From: Lates calcarifer
Lineage: Eukaryota; Chordata; Actinopteri; Centropomidae
Length of the DNA: 64,000 bases
NCBI RefSeq assembly: GCF_001640805.2
Contig: NC_066845.1
Coordinates: 23,314,307 to 23,378,306, forward strand
Direction of reading: 5' to 3'
In this document: positions 9,296-19,912 of the stretch, piece by piece
Position numbering within the stretch: position 1 is the first letter of the stretch
Layout: each line of letters opens with the position of its first letter
Translations under genes and position numbers: made by a program
Notes under the pieces: generated by a model
Told to the model about the DNA's origin: nothing
What the model saw: only the letters and a program-made list of their open reading frames with translations
The model's database searches: none

Positions 9296-11362
9296 TATTG
9301 GCTTTGTTTCTGCCCTTTTGATTCCACATCTCAACGATTTTCTCATTTACTTCTTTCAAGAGGCAAGCTCCGTGGTTCAACTCCCAAACCTGTTCACTGA
9401 AACAAACAGCACGTAGGCTTGAAAGAGTGTGGCGTTCCACCAAACTGGAAGAATCCCACTTAGCCTGGCAGGATAGTGTCAAAAAATATAAAAAGGCCCT
9501 CCGCCTATTACTCATAATTAAGGATAATAAGAACAACCCCTGGTTTCTTTTCAGCACTGTAGCCAGGCTGACAGAGAGTCACAGCTCTATAGATCCACGC
9601 ATCCCTATAACCCTCAGCAGCAATGGTTTTATGAACTTTCTTTATGATAAAATCTCTACCATTAGAGATAAAATTAATCACATCCTGCCTTCAGCCAGCA
9701 CTGATTTATGTCAAAACACAGGATCCATAGACTCAACTGCAAAACCTAACCTTGACTCTTATTCTCCCATCGACCTCCCCCAGCTCACATCAATTATTTC
9801 AGCATCTAAACCCTCAACTTGTCTCCTAGACCCCATCCCAACTAGGCTGCTTAATTTGCAGTTCTGTATTAGATATGTTAAATCTGTCCTTGGTAACAGG
9901 TTATGTGCCACAGTCATATAAAATAGCTGTAATGAAACCTCTTCTAAAAAAGCCCACTCTAGATCCAGATGTATTAGCCAATTATAGACCTATATCTAAC
10001 CTCCCCTTTCTTTCCAAAATCCTAGAGAAAGCAGTTGCAAAACAGCTGTGCGACTTTCTACAGGATAATAGTTTATTTGAGGTTTTTCAGTCAGGATTTA
10101 GGCTGTATCACAGCACAGAGACAGCACTTGTAAAAGTTACGAACAACCTTCTGATTGCATCAGACAACAGACTTGTTTCTGTTCTTGTTTTGTTAGATCT
10201 CAGTGCTGCTTTTGATACGATTGACCATCACATCCTTTTACAGAGACTGGAGCACTTTATTGGCATTAAAGGCATCACACTAAACTGGTTTAAGTCCTAT
10301 CTATCTGATAGGCTTCAGTTTGTACATGTTAACAACTACTCCTCCATGTACACAAAAGTTAGACATGGAGTTCCACAAGGGTCAGTGCTTGGACCAATCC
10401 TCTTCACTTTGTATATGCTTCCCTTGGGCAATATTATCAGAAAACACTCCATAAATTTCCATTATTATGCAGATAATACACAGCTTTATCTGTCAATGGA
10501 GCCTAACGAAACCAATCATCTAGCCAAACCCCAGGCTTGTCTTAGGGACATTAAAACTTGGATGACATGCAATTTTTTACAACTGAACTCAGATAAAACT
10601 GAAGTCATTATAATTGGTCCTGAACACATCAGAAATAAATTTTCTAATGATGTAGTTCCAGTTAGATTAGATGGCATTGCCTTGACTCCCAGCTCCACTG
10701 TAAAGAATCTGGGAGTCATCTTTGATCAGGATATGTCCTTTAACTCACATATAAAACAAACTTCTAGGACTGCCTTCTTTCACCTGCATAATATCACCAA
10801 AATTAGACATTTTCTGTCTCAAAAGGATGCAGAAAAACTATTCCATGCATTTGTTACTTCTAGGCTGGACTACTGTAATTCACTATTATCAGGCTGGGAG
10901 GCAGAGCCTTCAGTTATCAGGCTCCTCTACTGTGGAACCTTCTCCCAGTTTCGGTCTGGGAGGCAGACACCCTCTGTACCTTTAAGAGTCGGCTTAAAAC
11001 TTTCCTCTTTGATAAAGCTTATAGTTAGGGTTGGCTCAGGCTTGAACTGAACTGAGTCTGATCTGTGATGACAAGTCTCCTGCTGCTCCTACAACTCCAC
11101 TCAACACCTGCTGCTATAATTAGAAATTACTTACACTGCTATTAGTTGTATTGCTATGTTAGCAGTTAATACTTTAATTATCACTACTATCATTACCCCT
11201 GCTGTATTACTGGCATCACCTTACATTTTATATGGAACCCGTGTTATGCTATGTTCTTCTCTCACTATTCTCTACCTAGACCTGCTCTATATGAAAAGTG
11301 CCTTGAGATGACTTTTGTTGTGATATGGCGCTATATAAATAAAATTGAATTGAATTGAATTG
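9296..11362 (+). mobile_element. 5'-truncated L2-type LINE, inactive
   Basis: Plus-strand element, opposite to the TRIM genes. The right end is clear: the 3' tail at 11325-11362 (gcgctatataaataaaa, then repeats of ttgaa) is the usual fish L2 terminus. The left end is approximate; LINE protein similarity begins near 9364 with QAPWFNSQTCSLKQTARRLE, the endonuclease to RT linker. There is no endonuclease domain, so it was truncated on insertion. It splits the spacer between TRIM copies 3 and 4. No target-site duplication was identified. Confidence 0.85.
9364..11050 (+). pseudogene. L2 reverse transcriptase, frameshifted and deleted
   Basis: Two overlapping frames (to about 9921, then from 9875) carry the RT: LANYRPISNLPFLSKILEK, FQSGFRLYHSTETALVKV, LLDLSAAFDTIDHHILLQRL, GVPQGSVLGPILFTLYM and the palm motif FHYYADN. 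Breaks seen: a frameshift near 9875-9920; the catalytic palm motif YADD reads YADN; and the C-terminal connection domain is missing, with LDYCNSLLSG at about 10900 joining straight to a distal segment (GRQTPSVPLRVGLK). These rule out an active polymerase. Family knowledge: L2 elements copy themselves by target-primed reverse transcription. Confidence 0.85.
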
Positions 11363-12111
11363 TAAAATCAGACTGTAGCAAAGTCAGATGCCTAGACAAC
11401 AGAGACTGAGTATCACTCAGTTCACACAGGTGTATTTCCACCAAAAGATAATACAAGCAAACTGGTGATCCAAGTAGCTTCCACAGGATGTTACATTTTA
11501 TTCACTTAGAGCTGATAATCATCAACTGGACATTGTCATTTATCAATCATGTTATTGATCACGTAACAAGAACAAACATGACACAGTTTGCAGAAGCACT
11601 GTGATTAAACACTTCATTCAAATCAAACTCTCTTAAAACACCTGTTTCCAAAGAATAAAACAACAGATCCAAAACTCATCAAACTCATCAAACCATCAAA
11701 AACTAAACCTGATGATGAACAAACTGTCACAAAACTGAAACAATCAAAGCATTTAGTACAGTGGATATATACTACTATACAATGTTGTTTGACTCAAAAC
11801 AAGATGCTGAGAACCAGGATAATCAACAGCTTTGATTTGTAAACTTTGTCTCCTGATGATGTGAAACAGTTTCAGGATTTTGTCGTCACATTTTTTAGGA
11901 TATTAATCTTCATTTTAAGAAGTGACACAAACCTACAAACTAAATCTATTCTTTAAAAGCTGAGAAAGCAGCATCAACAGAAAATCAACAGCAGGAGTTA
12001 CCATCATGAATAAATCTGAATGAAAGAAAACAGAAATATAACTAAATGATTTTCATGTATTTGCAGTTTAATAAACCTCAAACCATCATGATAGAAAAAC
12101 ATCCCTGAACA
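11363..12111. other. 3' flank of TRIM copy 4, conserved duplicated block
   Basis: From about 11480 to 12068 it matches the 3' flanks at 15445-15862 and 19445-19868, with the part 11815-12068 also matching 1490-1745. Copy 4 has an extra 100-odd bases (about 11740-11880) that copies 5 and 6 lack. No coding potential. Confidence 0.7.
11497..11502 (-). promoter_or_regulatory. Candidate poly(A) signal for TRIM copy 4
   Basis: AATAAA on the minus strand, about 610 nt after the stop, inside a 3' block (from about 11480) that is nearly identical behind copies 5 and 6. No transcript evidence. Confidence 0.35.
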
Positions 12112-13536
12112 TCACAGAGAAATCTCAGTTTGACTGATTTTGATATCAGTGGTTTTAGCATCACCAGCCTTTCCAACACAAAAATATGGGAAGAGTTTCT
12201 CAGTGAAAGTGTCTCTGTGAGTGTAGATGTGAGTCTTGTCTTCAGGGTTGTAGAAGGACACCTCCCCCCTGTCATAGTCCAGCTGGACTCTGATCCTCTG
12301 GAGACTCTTCTTCACTCTGACAGTCTTACCAACAACATCAGTGTATTTTCCTCTGCGATGTGATAAACACCAGATTCCATATTTTGGCGTAGCAAGTAGC
12401 TCTCCCTTCCTGTCGACTGACTCTTTAGCCAAACCCACATTCCAGACAGGATGGTCTCCCACCTCCACCTCCCAGCTGTGTTTCCCTGAGCTGAAGCCCT
12501 CAGAGCCCAGAAGATCTGCATAGAAAGTGCATCTCTCTGGATTGTCAGGGAGCTGCTTCTTTGTGTCTCCATGTCTCACACTGGTCAGATCATCAGACAG
12601 ATGGAGCCATCGACTTGCAGTGTTTGGGTCCAGAATGACAGGACTGAAGTGCACCTTGTCCCTCATCTTCTCCCAGACTCTGAAGGACAGGTTGCCCAGG
12701 TGTTTGGCCACATCTATCAGAGCTCCTGAGACCAGCTGTGGATCTGACAGTGAGCTCTGGGCTCTGGCTCTGGTCTGAGTGGCTTTATAACTGCTGAGGA
12801 ACGCCACCTTGTGTTTCTGCAGCTCTTCTTCAACAGCACAGATACTGTCTGACAGAGAGGAGATCTGCCCCTGAATCATCTTCATCTCTCTGCTCATAGT
12901 CTTCCCCTTCTGCTCCTCTTCCTCCCTCAGAGCTGCCAGTCTGGACTCCTCTTCCTCTTTCAGGAACTGGTGGAGCTTGTTGAACTCTGCTCTGATCTGC
13001 TTCTCTGTGGACAACAGCTGCTTCTTGGAGTGTTGAATCACATCATTGTATGTTTCCTCCACTTGTTTGTATTTGTTCCTCTTGTCCTGTAGAGACTTTA
13101 AGTCAGATTTCAGCTGCTCCTTCAGGTCACTGACTGCTTGTTCTACAGGAACCACCTTGTGACTCTCATGAAGAGAAAACTCACAGACCGTGCAGAAAGC
13201 TTTTTGTTCATCTTTACAAAACAATTTAGGCTCTTCTTGATGTTTACTACACACCACCATTACTTTCATCTCTCCTCTTTCTGTCCAAGATGATCCAGCT
13301 TTCTGTCTCCCAGGAAAAGAATCAGCCAGTTCCTTCAGAGAAATATTTATGGATGGATAATCCTTTGAGGATCTTGTTTTACAAATGGGACAGTTTTTGT
13401 TTTTAGCTTGTTCCCAGAATTGTTGCAGGCAGCTTGAACAGAAGCTGTGGCTGCAGCTCAGAGACACAGGATCTCTGAACGTCTCTGAACAAACATGGCA
13501 ACTCAGGAAATTTTGAAGAAGAGCTCTCTCAGCCAT
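12112..13536 (-). CDS. TRIM35-like E3 ubiquitin ligase, copy 4
   Basis: Complete 474-residue single-exon protein, one residue shorter at the N-terminus (MAERALLQNFL against MAEKVALLQ...). RING intact, with FWEQAKNKN and KTRSSKDYPS after it. The B-box is of the DEQKAFCTVC type, as in copy 2. B30.2 loops read TASRWLHL, ERCTFYADLLG, GELLATPKYG and KYTDVVGKTVRV; the KYTDVVGKTV loop is shared with the copy ending at 19913, so the same segment sits in otherwise different backgrounds. Upstream class A with a CCAAT box at 13704. The upstream spacer is interrupted by an RTE-like LINE and the downstream spacer by an L2, so this gene sits between two retrotransposon relics. A conserved AATAAA lies about 610 nt past the stop. 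Confidence 0.9.
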   Translation of the reverse strand: MAERALLQNFLSCHVCSETFRDPVSLSCSHSFCSSCLQQFWEQAKNKNCPICKTRSSKDYPSINISLKELADSFPGRQKAGSSWTERGEMKVMVVCSKHQEEPKLFCKDEQKAFCTVCEFSLHESHKVVPVEQAVSDLKEQLKSDLKSLQDKRNKYKQVEETYNDVIQHSKKQLLSTEKQIRAEFNKLHQFLKEEEESRLAALREEEEQKGKTMSREMKMIQGQISSLSDSICAVEEELQKHKVAFLSSYKATQTRARAQSSLSDPQLVSGALIDVAKHLGNLSFRVWEKMRDKVHFSPVILDPNTASRWLHLSDDLTSVRHGDTKKQLPDNPERCTFYADLLGSEGFSSGKHSWEVEVGDHPVWNVGLAKESVDRKGELLATPKYGIWCLSHRRGKYTDVVGKTVRVKKSLQRIRVQLDYDRGEVSFYNPEDKTHIYTHRDTFTEKLFPYFCVGKAGDAKTTDIKISQTEISL

Positions 13537-13703
13537 TTTCTTTGTAAACTGATTATTTTTCAACAACACTCACCAAGTCACTGTCTCTTCGCTTAAAATA
13601 ATCCAAATGTGTGTTTTCCAGCAGCTAATCTCACACCCTGTGATGGCGTCTCAGCTCTGTTCAACAATGTCAGAATCTATTTTCATTTTCTTTTAATACT
13701 GTC

Positions 13704-13708
13704 ATTGG
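13704..13708 (-). promoter_or_regulatory. CCAAT box upstream of TRIM copy 4 (class A)
   Basis: AACCAATGA on the minus strand, 168 nt before the ATG at 13536. The RTE-like insertion begins only about 85 nt further upstream, so any distal promoter element was cut off. Confidence 0.55.
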
Positions 13709-13793
13709 TTAAATTATTCAACAGGCTGACTGACACTAAACCTGTTTAACAACATTTTATTTCTCAGCGACTGAACCAGGAAACATATTCTGA

Positions 13794-15032
13794 TACTCTT
13801 TCCACCACTCAACGACATCCCTAGTCCGGGTCACCCACACCAGAGTTTTTGCTTCCACAACTGCTGAAGCTGCGGCCCTTCTGGCCTCCCGGTACCTGCC
13901 TGCTGCTTCAGAAGACCCCTGGGCCAACCAAGCCTGATAGGTCTCCCTCTTCAGCCTGGGTTCTTGGGTTGCCACCCCGACAGGTGCCAACCACCTTCTG
14001 ACCACAACTCCTGCCTGCTGCATCTGCAATGCACGCTTTGAACATGGTCCACTCGGACTCAATGTCCCCAGCCTCCCTCGGAATGCCCAAAAAGTTCCTT
14101 TGGAGGTGAGAGCTGAAGACCTCCCTGACAGGGTCAGGCGTCTGTCAGACGTTCCCAGCGCACCCTCACTGTTCGTTTGGGTTTGCCAGGTCTGTCCGGC
14201 AGTCTTCCCCGCCGTCTGATCCAACTCAACACCAGGTGGTGATCAGTTGACAACTCTGCCCCTCTCTTCACCCGAGTGTCCAAGACATATGGCCGCAGAT
14301 CTGATGATACAACCACAAAGTCGATCATCGATCATTGGCCTAAGGTGCTCTGGTACCACGTACACTTATGAGCCACCCTATGCTCGAACATGGTGTTTGT
14401 TATGGCCAAACTGTGACTAGCACAGAAGTCCAATAACAAAACACTGCTCAGGTTCAGATCAGGGAAGCCATTCCTACCAATCACACCCCTCCAGGTTTCC
14501 CCATCATCGCCCATGTGAGCGTTGAAGTCCCCCAACAGAACTATGGAATCCCCAGCCAGTACCCTTTCCAGGACACCACCCAGAGACTCCAAGAAGGTTG
14601 GATACTACCAGCTGCTGTTCGGTGCATATGCACACACAACAGCTAGAGCCTTACCCCCCACAGTTTTCAGTCGCAGAGAGGCAACCCTCTCATTGACAGG
14701 GGAAAACTTCAACACTGCTGCGGTCAGTCAGGGGCTTGTGAGTATCCCCACTCCTGCCCGGCGCCTCTCACCTTGGGCAACTCCAGAGAAGGAGAGAGTC
14801 CAGCCCCTCTCCAGGATTTTGGTTCCAGAGCCCATGCTGTGTGTAGAGGTGAGCCCAACTATATCTAGTTGGTACCGCTCCACTTCCCTTCACCAGTTCA
14901 GGCTCCTTCCCCACCAGACAGGTGACATTCCACAGCTAGCACGCCTGGGGCCCTGCCTCTGCCTGCCACCCAGCTGACAAAGCACCCGACCCTGATGCTT
15001 ATCCCTGCAGGTGGTGGGTGGGTCCACGGGGT
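13794..15032 (-). mobile_element. RTE-like LINE fragment (endonuclease part), inserted with loss of host sequence
   Basis: The minus strand encodes pieces of an apurinic-type endonuclease: [15 protein letters not shown] (GDFN motif) and [19 protein letters not shown] at 14332-14592, MIDFVVVSSDLRPYVLDTR and AELSTDHHLV (catalytic DHH) at 14134-14328, then the linker to RT to about 13800 (VVEWWKEYQ). The reading shifts frame several times. The RT itself is absent. The ends come from comparison with the copy 5 flank: sequence identical to 17586-17635 stops at 13793 and sequence identical to 18237 onward resumes at 15033. About 600 bp of the host spacer present at 17640-18236 are gone. GC content is visibly higher than the surroundings. 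Clade label RTE/Rex-type is tentative. Confidence 0.75.
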
Positions 15033-15914
15033 GGTCACAGGAGGACTTCAGTCTATCCCATCATGCATTATCTTGAATGATTATCACCAGATTAAAAATG
15101 CAAAATCAATAACAAATGATCAGATTTTTTATCTTGAAAACTACACATGAATGTTCTGTCAGTGTCAATATTTTCAACATAACATTTTATTTCAGCAGGT
15201 CACATCTTTTTATTACATGTATTACATGCTTCTTTTATATCAATAATTCTTCTAAGAGTCCAGACAACTTTCACATTAAAATCAAACAGAGACACAATCA
15301 ACCAGACTGATTTATATGTGTTGGAATTTGTACTGAGTTTTGTCACGTGACTGTTTAGCAGATGTTTGTATACAAAATAGAAACAAGCTCATGAAGTAAA
15401 TCTCCTTTTCTGTGCTGATTTAATGACACATCATGTCAAATAGCTTCCACAGGATGTTACATTTTATTCACTTAGAGCTGATAATCATCAACTGGACATT
15501 GTCATTTATCAATCATGTTATTGATCACATATACAGAATAAACAAGACAGTTTGCAGAAGCACTGTGATTAAACACTTAATTCAAATCAAACTCTCTTAA
15601 AACACCTGTTTCCAAAGAATAAAACAACAGATCCAAAACTCATCAAACTCATCAAACCATCAAAAGACCCAAAAATATCAAAAACTAAACCTGATGATTA
15701 ATCTTTATTTTAAGAAGTGACACAAACCTACAAACTAAATCTATTCTTTAAAAGCTGAGAAAGCAGCATCAACAGAAAATCAACAGCAGGAGTTACCATC
15801 ATGAATAAATCTGAATGAAAGAAAACAGAAATATAACTAAATGATTTTCATGTATTTGCAGTGAGTTTAATAAACCTCAAACCATCATGATAGAAAAACT
15901 AACATCCCTGAACA
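15033..15914. other. Spacer right of the RTE-like insertion and 3' flank of TRIM copy 5
   Basis: 15033-15240 matches 18237-18430. 15445-15862 is the conserved 3' block shared with copies 4 and 6. No gene. Confidence 0.65.
15463..15468 (-). promoter_or_regulatory. Candidate poly(A) signal for TRIM copy 5
   Basis: AATAAA on the minus strand in the same conserved 3' block, about 447 nt after the stop. A second AATAAA lies nearer, at about 15705. Confidence 0.35.
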
Positions 15915-17342
15915 TCACAGAGAAATCTCAGCTTGACTGATTTTGATATCAGTGGTTTTAGCATCACCAGCCTCTCTAACACTCAAATATGGGAAGAGTT
16001 TCTCAGTGAAAGTGTCTCTGTAAGTGCAGATGTGAGTCATGTCTTCAGGGTTGTAGAAGGACACCTCCCCCCTGTCATAGTCCAGCTGGACTCTGATCCT
16101 CTGGAGACTCTTCTTCACTCTGACAGCCTCACCAACACCAGTAGTGTATTTCCCATTACGATGTGTTATACACCAGAAGCCATATTCTGGTGAAGCAAAT
16201 ATCTCCCCCTTCCTATCGACTGACTCTTCGGCCAAACCCACATTCCATTGAGGATGGTCTCCCACCACCACCTCCCAGCTGTGTTTCCCTGAGCTGAAGC
16301 CCTCAGAGCCCAGAACAATGGCATAATTAGTGTGTCTCTCTGGATTGTCAGGGAGCTGCTGTTTTGTGTCTCCACGTCTCACACTGGTCAGATCATCAGA
16401 CAGATGAAGCCATCGGTATGTAGTGTTTGGGTCCAGAATGACAGGACTGAAGTGGACCTTGTCCCTCATCTTCTCCCAGACTCTGAAGGACAGGTTGCCC
16501 AGGTGTTTGGCCACATCTATCAGAGCTCCTGAGACCAGCTGTGGATCTGACAGTGAGCTCTGGGCTCTGGCTCTGGTCTGAGTGGCTTTATAACTGCTGA
16601 GGAACGCCGCCTTGTGTTTCTGCAGCTCTTCTTCAACAGCACAGATACTGTCTGACAGAGAGGAGATCTGCTCCTGAATCATCTTCATCTCTCTGCTCAT
16701 AGTCTTCCCCTTCTGCTCCTCTTCCTCCCTCAGAGCTGCCAGTCTGGACTCCTCTTCCTCTTTCAGGAACTGGTGGAGCTTGTTGAACTCTGCTCTGATC
16801 TGCTTCTCTGTGGACAACAGCTGCTTCTTGGAGTGTTCGATCATTTCATTGTATGTTTCCTCCACTTCTTCATATTTGTTCCTCTTATCCTGTAGAGACT
16901 TTAAGTCAGATTTCAGCTGCTCCTTCAGGTCACTGACTGCTTGTTCTACAGGAACCACCTTGTGACCATGGTGAAGAGAAAACTCACAGACAGGACACAC
17001 AGCTCTATCTTCATCTTTACAGAACAATTTAGGCTCTTCTTGATGTTTACTACACACCACCATTAATTTCATCTCTCCTCTGTCTCTCTCAGATGATCCA
17101 GCTTTCTGTCTCCCAGCAAAGGAATCAGCCAGTTCCTTCAGAGAAGTATTTATGACTGGATGATCCTTTGAAGATTTTCTTTTACAAATGGGACAGTTTT
17201 TGTTTTTAGCTTGTTTCCAGAATTGTTGCAGGCAGCTTGAACAGAAGCTGTGGCTGCAGCTCAGAGTCACAGGATCTCTGAAAGTCTCTGAACAAATGTG
17301 GCAAGTCAGGAAACTTTCAAAAAGAGCAACTTTCTCAGCCAT
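15915..17342 (-). CDS. TRIM35-like E3 ubiquitin ligase, copy 5
   Basis: Complete 475-residue single-exon protein. RING starts CHICSETF with PVTLSCSHSF where the others have PVSL. The B-box ends LHHGHK as in copy 0. The coiled coil differs at EEVEETYNEMIEHSKK and at QKHKAAF (valine in the rest). B30.2 loops: TTYRWLHL, ERHTNYAIVLG, FWCITHRNGKYTTGVGEAVRV, PYLSVREAGDA; the last residues are SQAEISL. An upstream in-frame stretch of 19 codons starts at a TTG and is AT-rich low-complexity, so I take the ATG at 17342. Upstream class A with an extra short insertion, which puts the CCAAT box 203 nt from the ATG, the largest spacing in the array. AATAAA candidate about 447 nt after the stop. Confidence 0.9.
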   Translation of the reverse strand: MAEKVALFESFLTCHICSETFRDPVTLSCSHSFCSSCLQQFWKQAKNKNCPICKRKSSKDHPVINTSLKELADSFAGRQKAGSSERDRGEMKLMVVCSKHQEEPKLFCKDEDRAVCPVCEFSLHHGHKVVPVEQAVSDLKEQLKSDLKSLQDKRNKYEEVEETYNEMIEHSKKQLLSTEKQIRAEFNKLHQFLKEEEESRLAALREEEEQKGKTMSREMKMIQEQISSLSDSICAVEEELQKHKAAFLSSYKATQTRARAQSSLSDPQLVSGALIDVAKHLGNLSFRVWEKMRDKVHFSPVILDPNTTYRWLHLSDDLTSVRRGDTKQQLPDNPERHTNYAIVLGSEGFSSGKHSWEVVVGDHPQWNVGLAEESVDRKGEIFASPEYGFWCITHRNGKYTTGVGEAVRVKKSLQRIRVQLDYDRGEVSFYNPEDMTHICTYRDTFTEKLFPYLSVREAGDAKTTDIKISQAEISL

Positions 17343-17544
17343 TTTCTCAGTCTCTTGATTATCTTTCAGATTATCGATTATTTGATTATCTAACAGCAAG
17401 ACTCACCAACTTTCTGTTATTCCATTTGATTGTTCAAAATAATCCAAATGTGTGTTTTCCAGCAGCTAATCTCACACCCTGTGATGGCGTCTCAGCTCTG
17501 TTCAACAATGTCAGAATCTATTTTCATTTTCTTTTAATACTGTC

Positions 17545-17549
17545 ATTGG
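17545..17549 (-). promoter_or_regulatory. CCAAT box upstream of TRIM copy 5 (class A)
   Basis: AACCAATGA on the minus strand, 203 nt before the ATG at 17342. Confidence 0.55.
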
Positions 17550-19475
17550 TTAAATTATTCAACAGGCTGACTGACACTAAACCTGTTTAACAACATTTTA
17601 TTTCTCAGCGACTGAACCAGGAAACATATTCTGAACATATTTCATCCAGATAGATTAAATGTTACAGGCATGAACTTCAAATAAAACAGCTGTGTAGGGT
17701 TTTAATGGTGGTGAATCCCAGAAGATCAGCAGACTGCTGGATAACAAAAGGAATCCCACAGTTGCAGCAGATTCTAGCAGCAGAGGTGACTCTCAGTCTG
17801 ACCCCCTCCTTCTCCTTCCTCACCTGGTATTCCTCTCCACAGTCTCCACCCCCACCTTTACACAGTGGCATCTACACGCTCCCACAATAACTTTAAAATG
17901 TGTTTACAATAACTGACACCTGCTGGATTCCTGTGGCTGCACGCTCATGTGAACTCCATGAAAATACACCCCCGGAAGTCGACCTCGCAGAGAGAGTGAT
18001 TAGTAGAGGTTTTCAAAATAAAAAGCACAACATAACAAAAGTAAACTTCCTGTAAATGTGTGTGTTGTCAAACTTTACAGTCAACGTGCCTGTGTATGTG
18101 ATTGTTGTCACCTCAGTGAGAGGACGAGCTCTCCAGCTCCTCTACAAGCTGTTTTTTCTTTGCCCCACATGTTCTCATTTATTTACTTCATCTATTCATT
18201 CAGTCATACGTCATTTACAGTCTGTTGTTTTTCAGGGTCACAGGAGGACTTCAGTCTATCCCATCATGCATTGCTTTGAATGATTATCATCAGATTAAAA
18301 ATGCAAAATCAATAATAAATGATCAGATTTTTACCTTGAAAACTACATATAAATGTTCTGTCAGTGTCAATATTTTGAACGCAACATTTTATTTCAGCAG
18401 GTCACATCATTTTATTACATGTAAGACAATAAAATCCTGACAGGATGTTCTTCTCTCTTTTTATTTAGATCTTCATTTGCTTATTTATCTTCAGCAGTAA
18501 TTCTTCCAGACAACTTTCACATTAAAATCATACAACACAATGAGACTTGAGAAAAACCTTCTTTAACTTTCTCATCATAAACTACAGGAGAAACAAGAAG
18601 TGTCAACATTACAGTCTTTGATTTTTAAATTGAACTCCTTCAACATGGAGACGTCTCTCTCATAACCAGCAGGAATCATTCTTCAGACTCTCACTCAAAA
18701 GTCTCTGTTTGCTCATTTAAAACAAAGTGTTGAGTCTGATGAGGGAGGCAGAGGGAGAGGCTGCTGCAGGGGAGGGTAACAGTGGAGCTGGCTGAGGGCT
18801 GGGTCAGGCTGGGCAGAGCTGGCTGGGAGGCTCAGTGACGCTGACAGGAACAATGTGAAAGACAGGCTCCAAGCTGGGACGTGGAGAACAAAGGAGGAAG
18901 CTGGTGAAGAGGATCTGAAGCACAGGAGACGAGGGATCAGCAAGAGAGAAAAAACTGAGAGCTCAGCTGTAGAGTTTCCACTGGAGCCGACTGAACAAAC
19001 TGGTGAAGAGTGGAGGACTGAGCTGGAGATTTTATGCTGCAGCAGGTTGAGGTGTTGATCAGGTGATGAGCAGCAGGTGTGCAGGAGAATGGGCAGGAGC
19101 AGGAACCAGGAAGCCACGCCCTGCAGGACACACACAACTACTCTGACATAAGGAAAGTAAAAAAACAGAGGAAAACAAAAAGGGAAGGAAGGTTGGAACA
19201 GCCTAACCATAACAGACTGTGAACAAAATGTGAACTTTGTCTCCATCTTGTGACGCTCACAGGAAGAAACATGTGTCCATACGTCCACATACTGTATGGA
19301 TATAGTCAGTAATGTTGACATGATGTATGTGTGAACACGTTGTCCCTGAAAACTGCATTAAGTAGAAACAAGATCATAAAGTAAATCTCCTTTTCTGTGT
19401 GAAATAAATTCAGAATAAAAACTGCTGCTGATTTAATGACACATCATGTCAAGTAGCTTCCACTGGATGTTACAT

Positions 19476-19481
19476 TTTATT
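19476..19481 (-). promoter_or_regulatory. Candidate poly(A) signal for TRIM copy 6
   Basis: AATAAA on the minus strand in the same conserved 3' block, about 432 nt after the stop. A second AATAAA lies at about 19709. Confidence 0.35.
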
Positions 19482-19912
19482 CACTTAGAGCTGATAATCA
19501 TCAACTGGACATTGTCATTTATCAATCATGTTATTGATCACGTATACAGAACAAACATGACACAGTTTGCAGAAGCACTGTGATTAAACACTTCATTCAA
19601 ATCAAACTCTCTTAAAACACCTGTTTCCAAAGAATAAAACAACAGATCCAAAACTCATCAAATCATCAAAAGACCCAAAAATATCAAAAACTAAACCTGA
19701 TGATTAATCTTTATTTTAAGAAGTGACACAAACCTACAAACTAAATCTATTCTTTAAAAGCTGAGAAAGCAGCATCAACAGAAAATCAACAGCAGGAGTT
19801 ACCATCATGAATAAATCTGAATGAAAGAAAACAGAAATATAACTAAATGATTTTCATGTATTTGCAGTTTAATAAACCTCAAACCATCATGATAGAAAAA
19901 CATCCCTGAACA

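Larger units (their letters stand above)
17343..19912. other. Spacer between TRIM copies 5 and 6, the fullest version of the array spacer
   Basis: Class A flank (to about 17560), module 17586-17810 (as 845-1070), module 18237-18430 (as 15033-15240), a G/A-rich unique piece at about 18720-19140, module 19180-19330, and the conserved 3' block 19445-19868. The G/A-rich piece opens long frames on both strands (for example minus 18713-19321), but their composition is low-complexity and no protein is recognised. Confidence 0.6.

Noticed and set aside
17677..17871. Minus-strand frame with CCNCG, also partly present at 946-1075
   Set aside because: A cysteine-rich look but no known finger pattern. 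It lies in a duplicated spacer module, and the second copy does not keep the frame beyond the shared block.
18713..19321. 202-codon minus-strand frame rich in leucine, serine and proline
   Set aside because: Low-complexity antisense of a G/A-rich stretch; crosses a module that is non-coding in its other copies.
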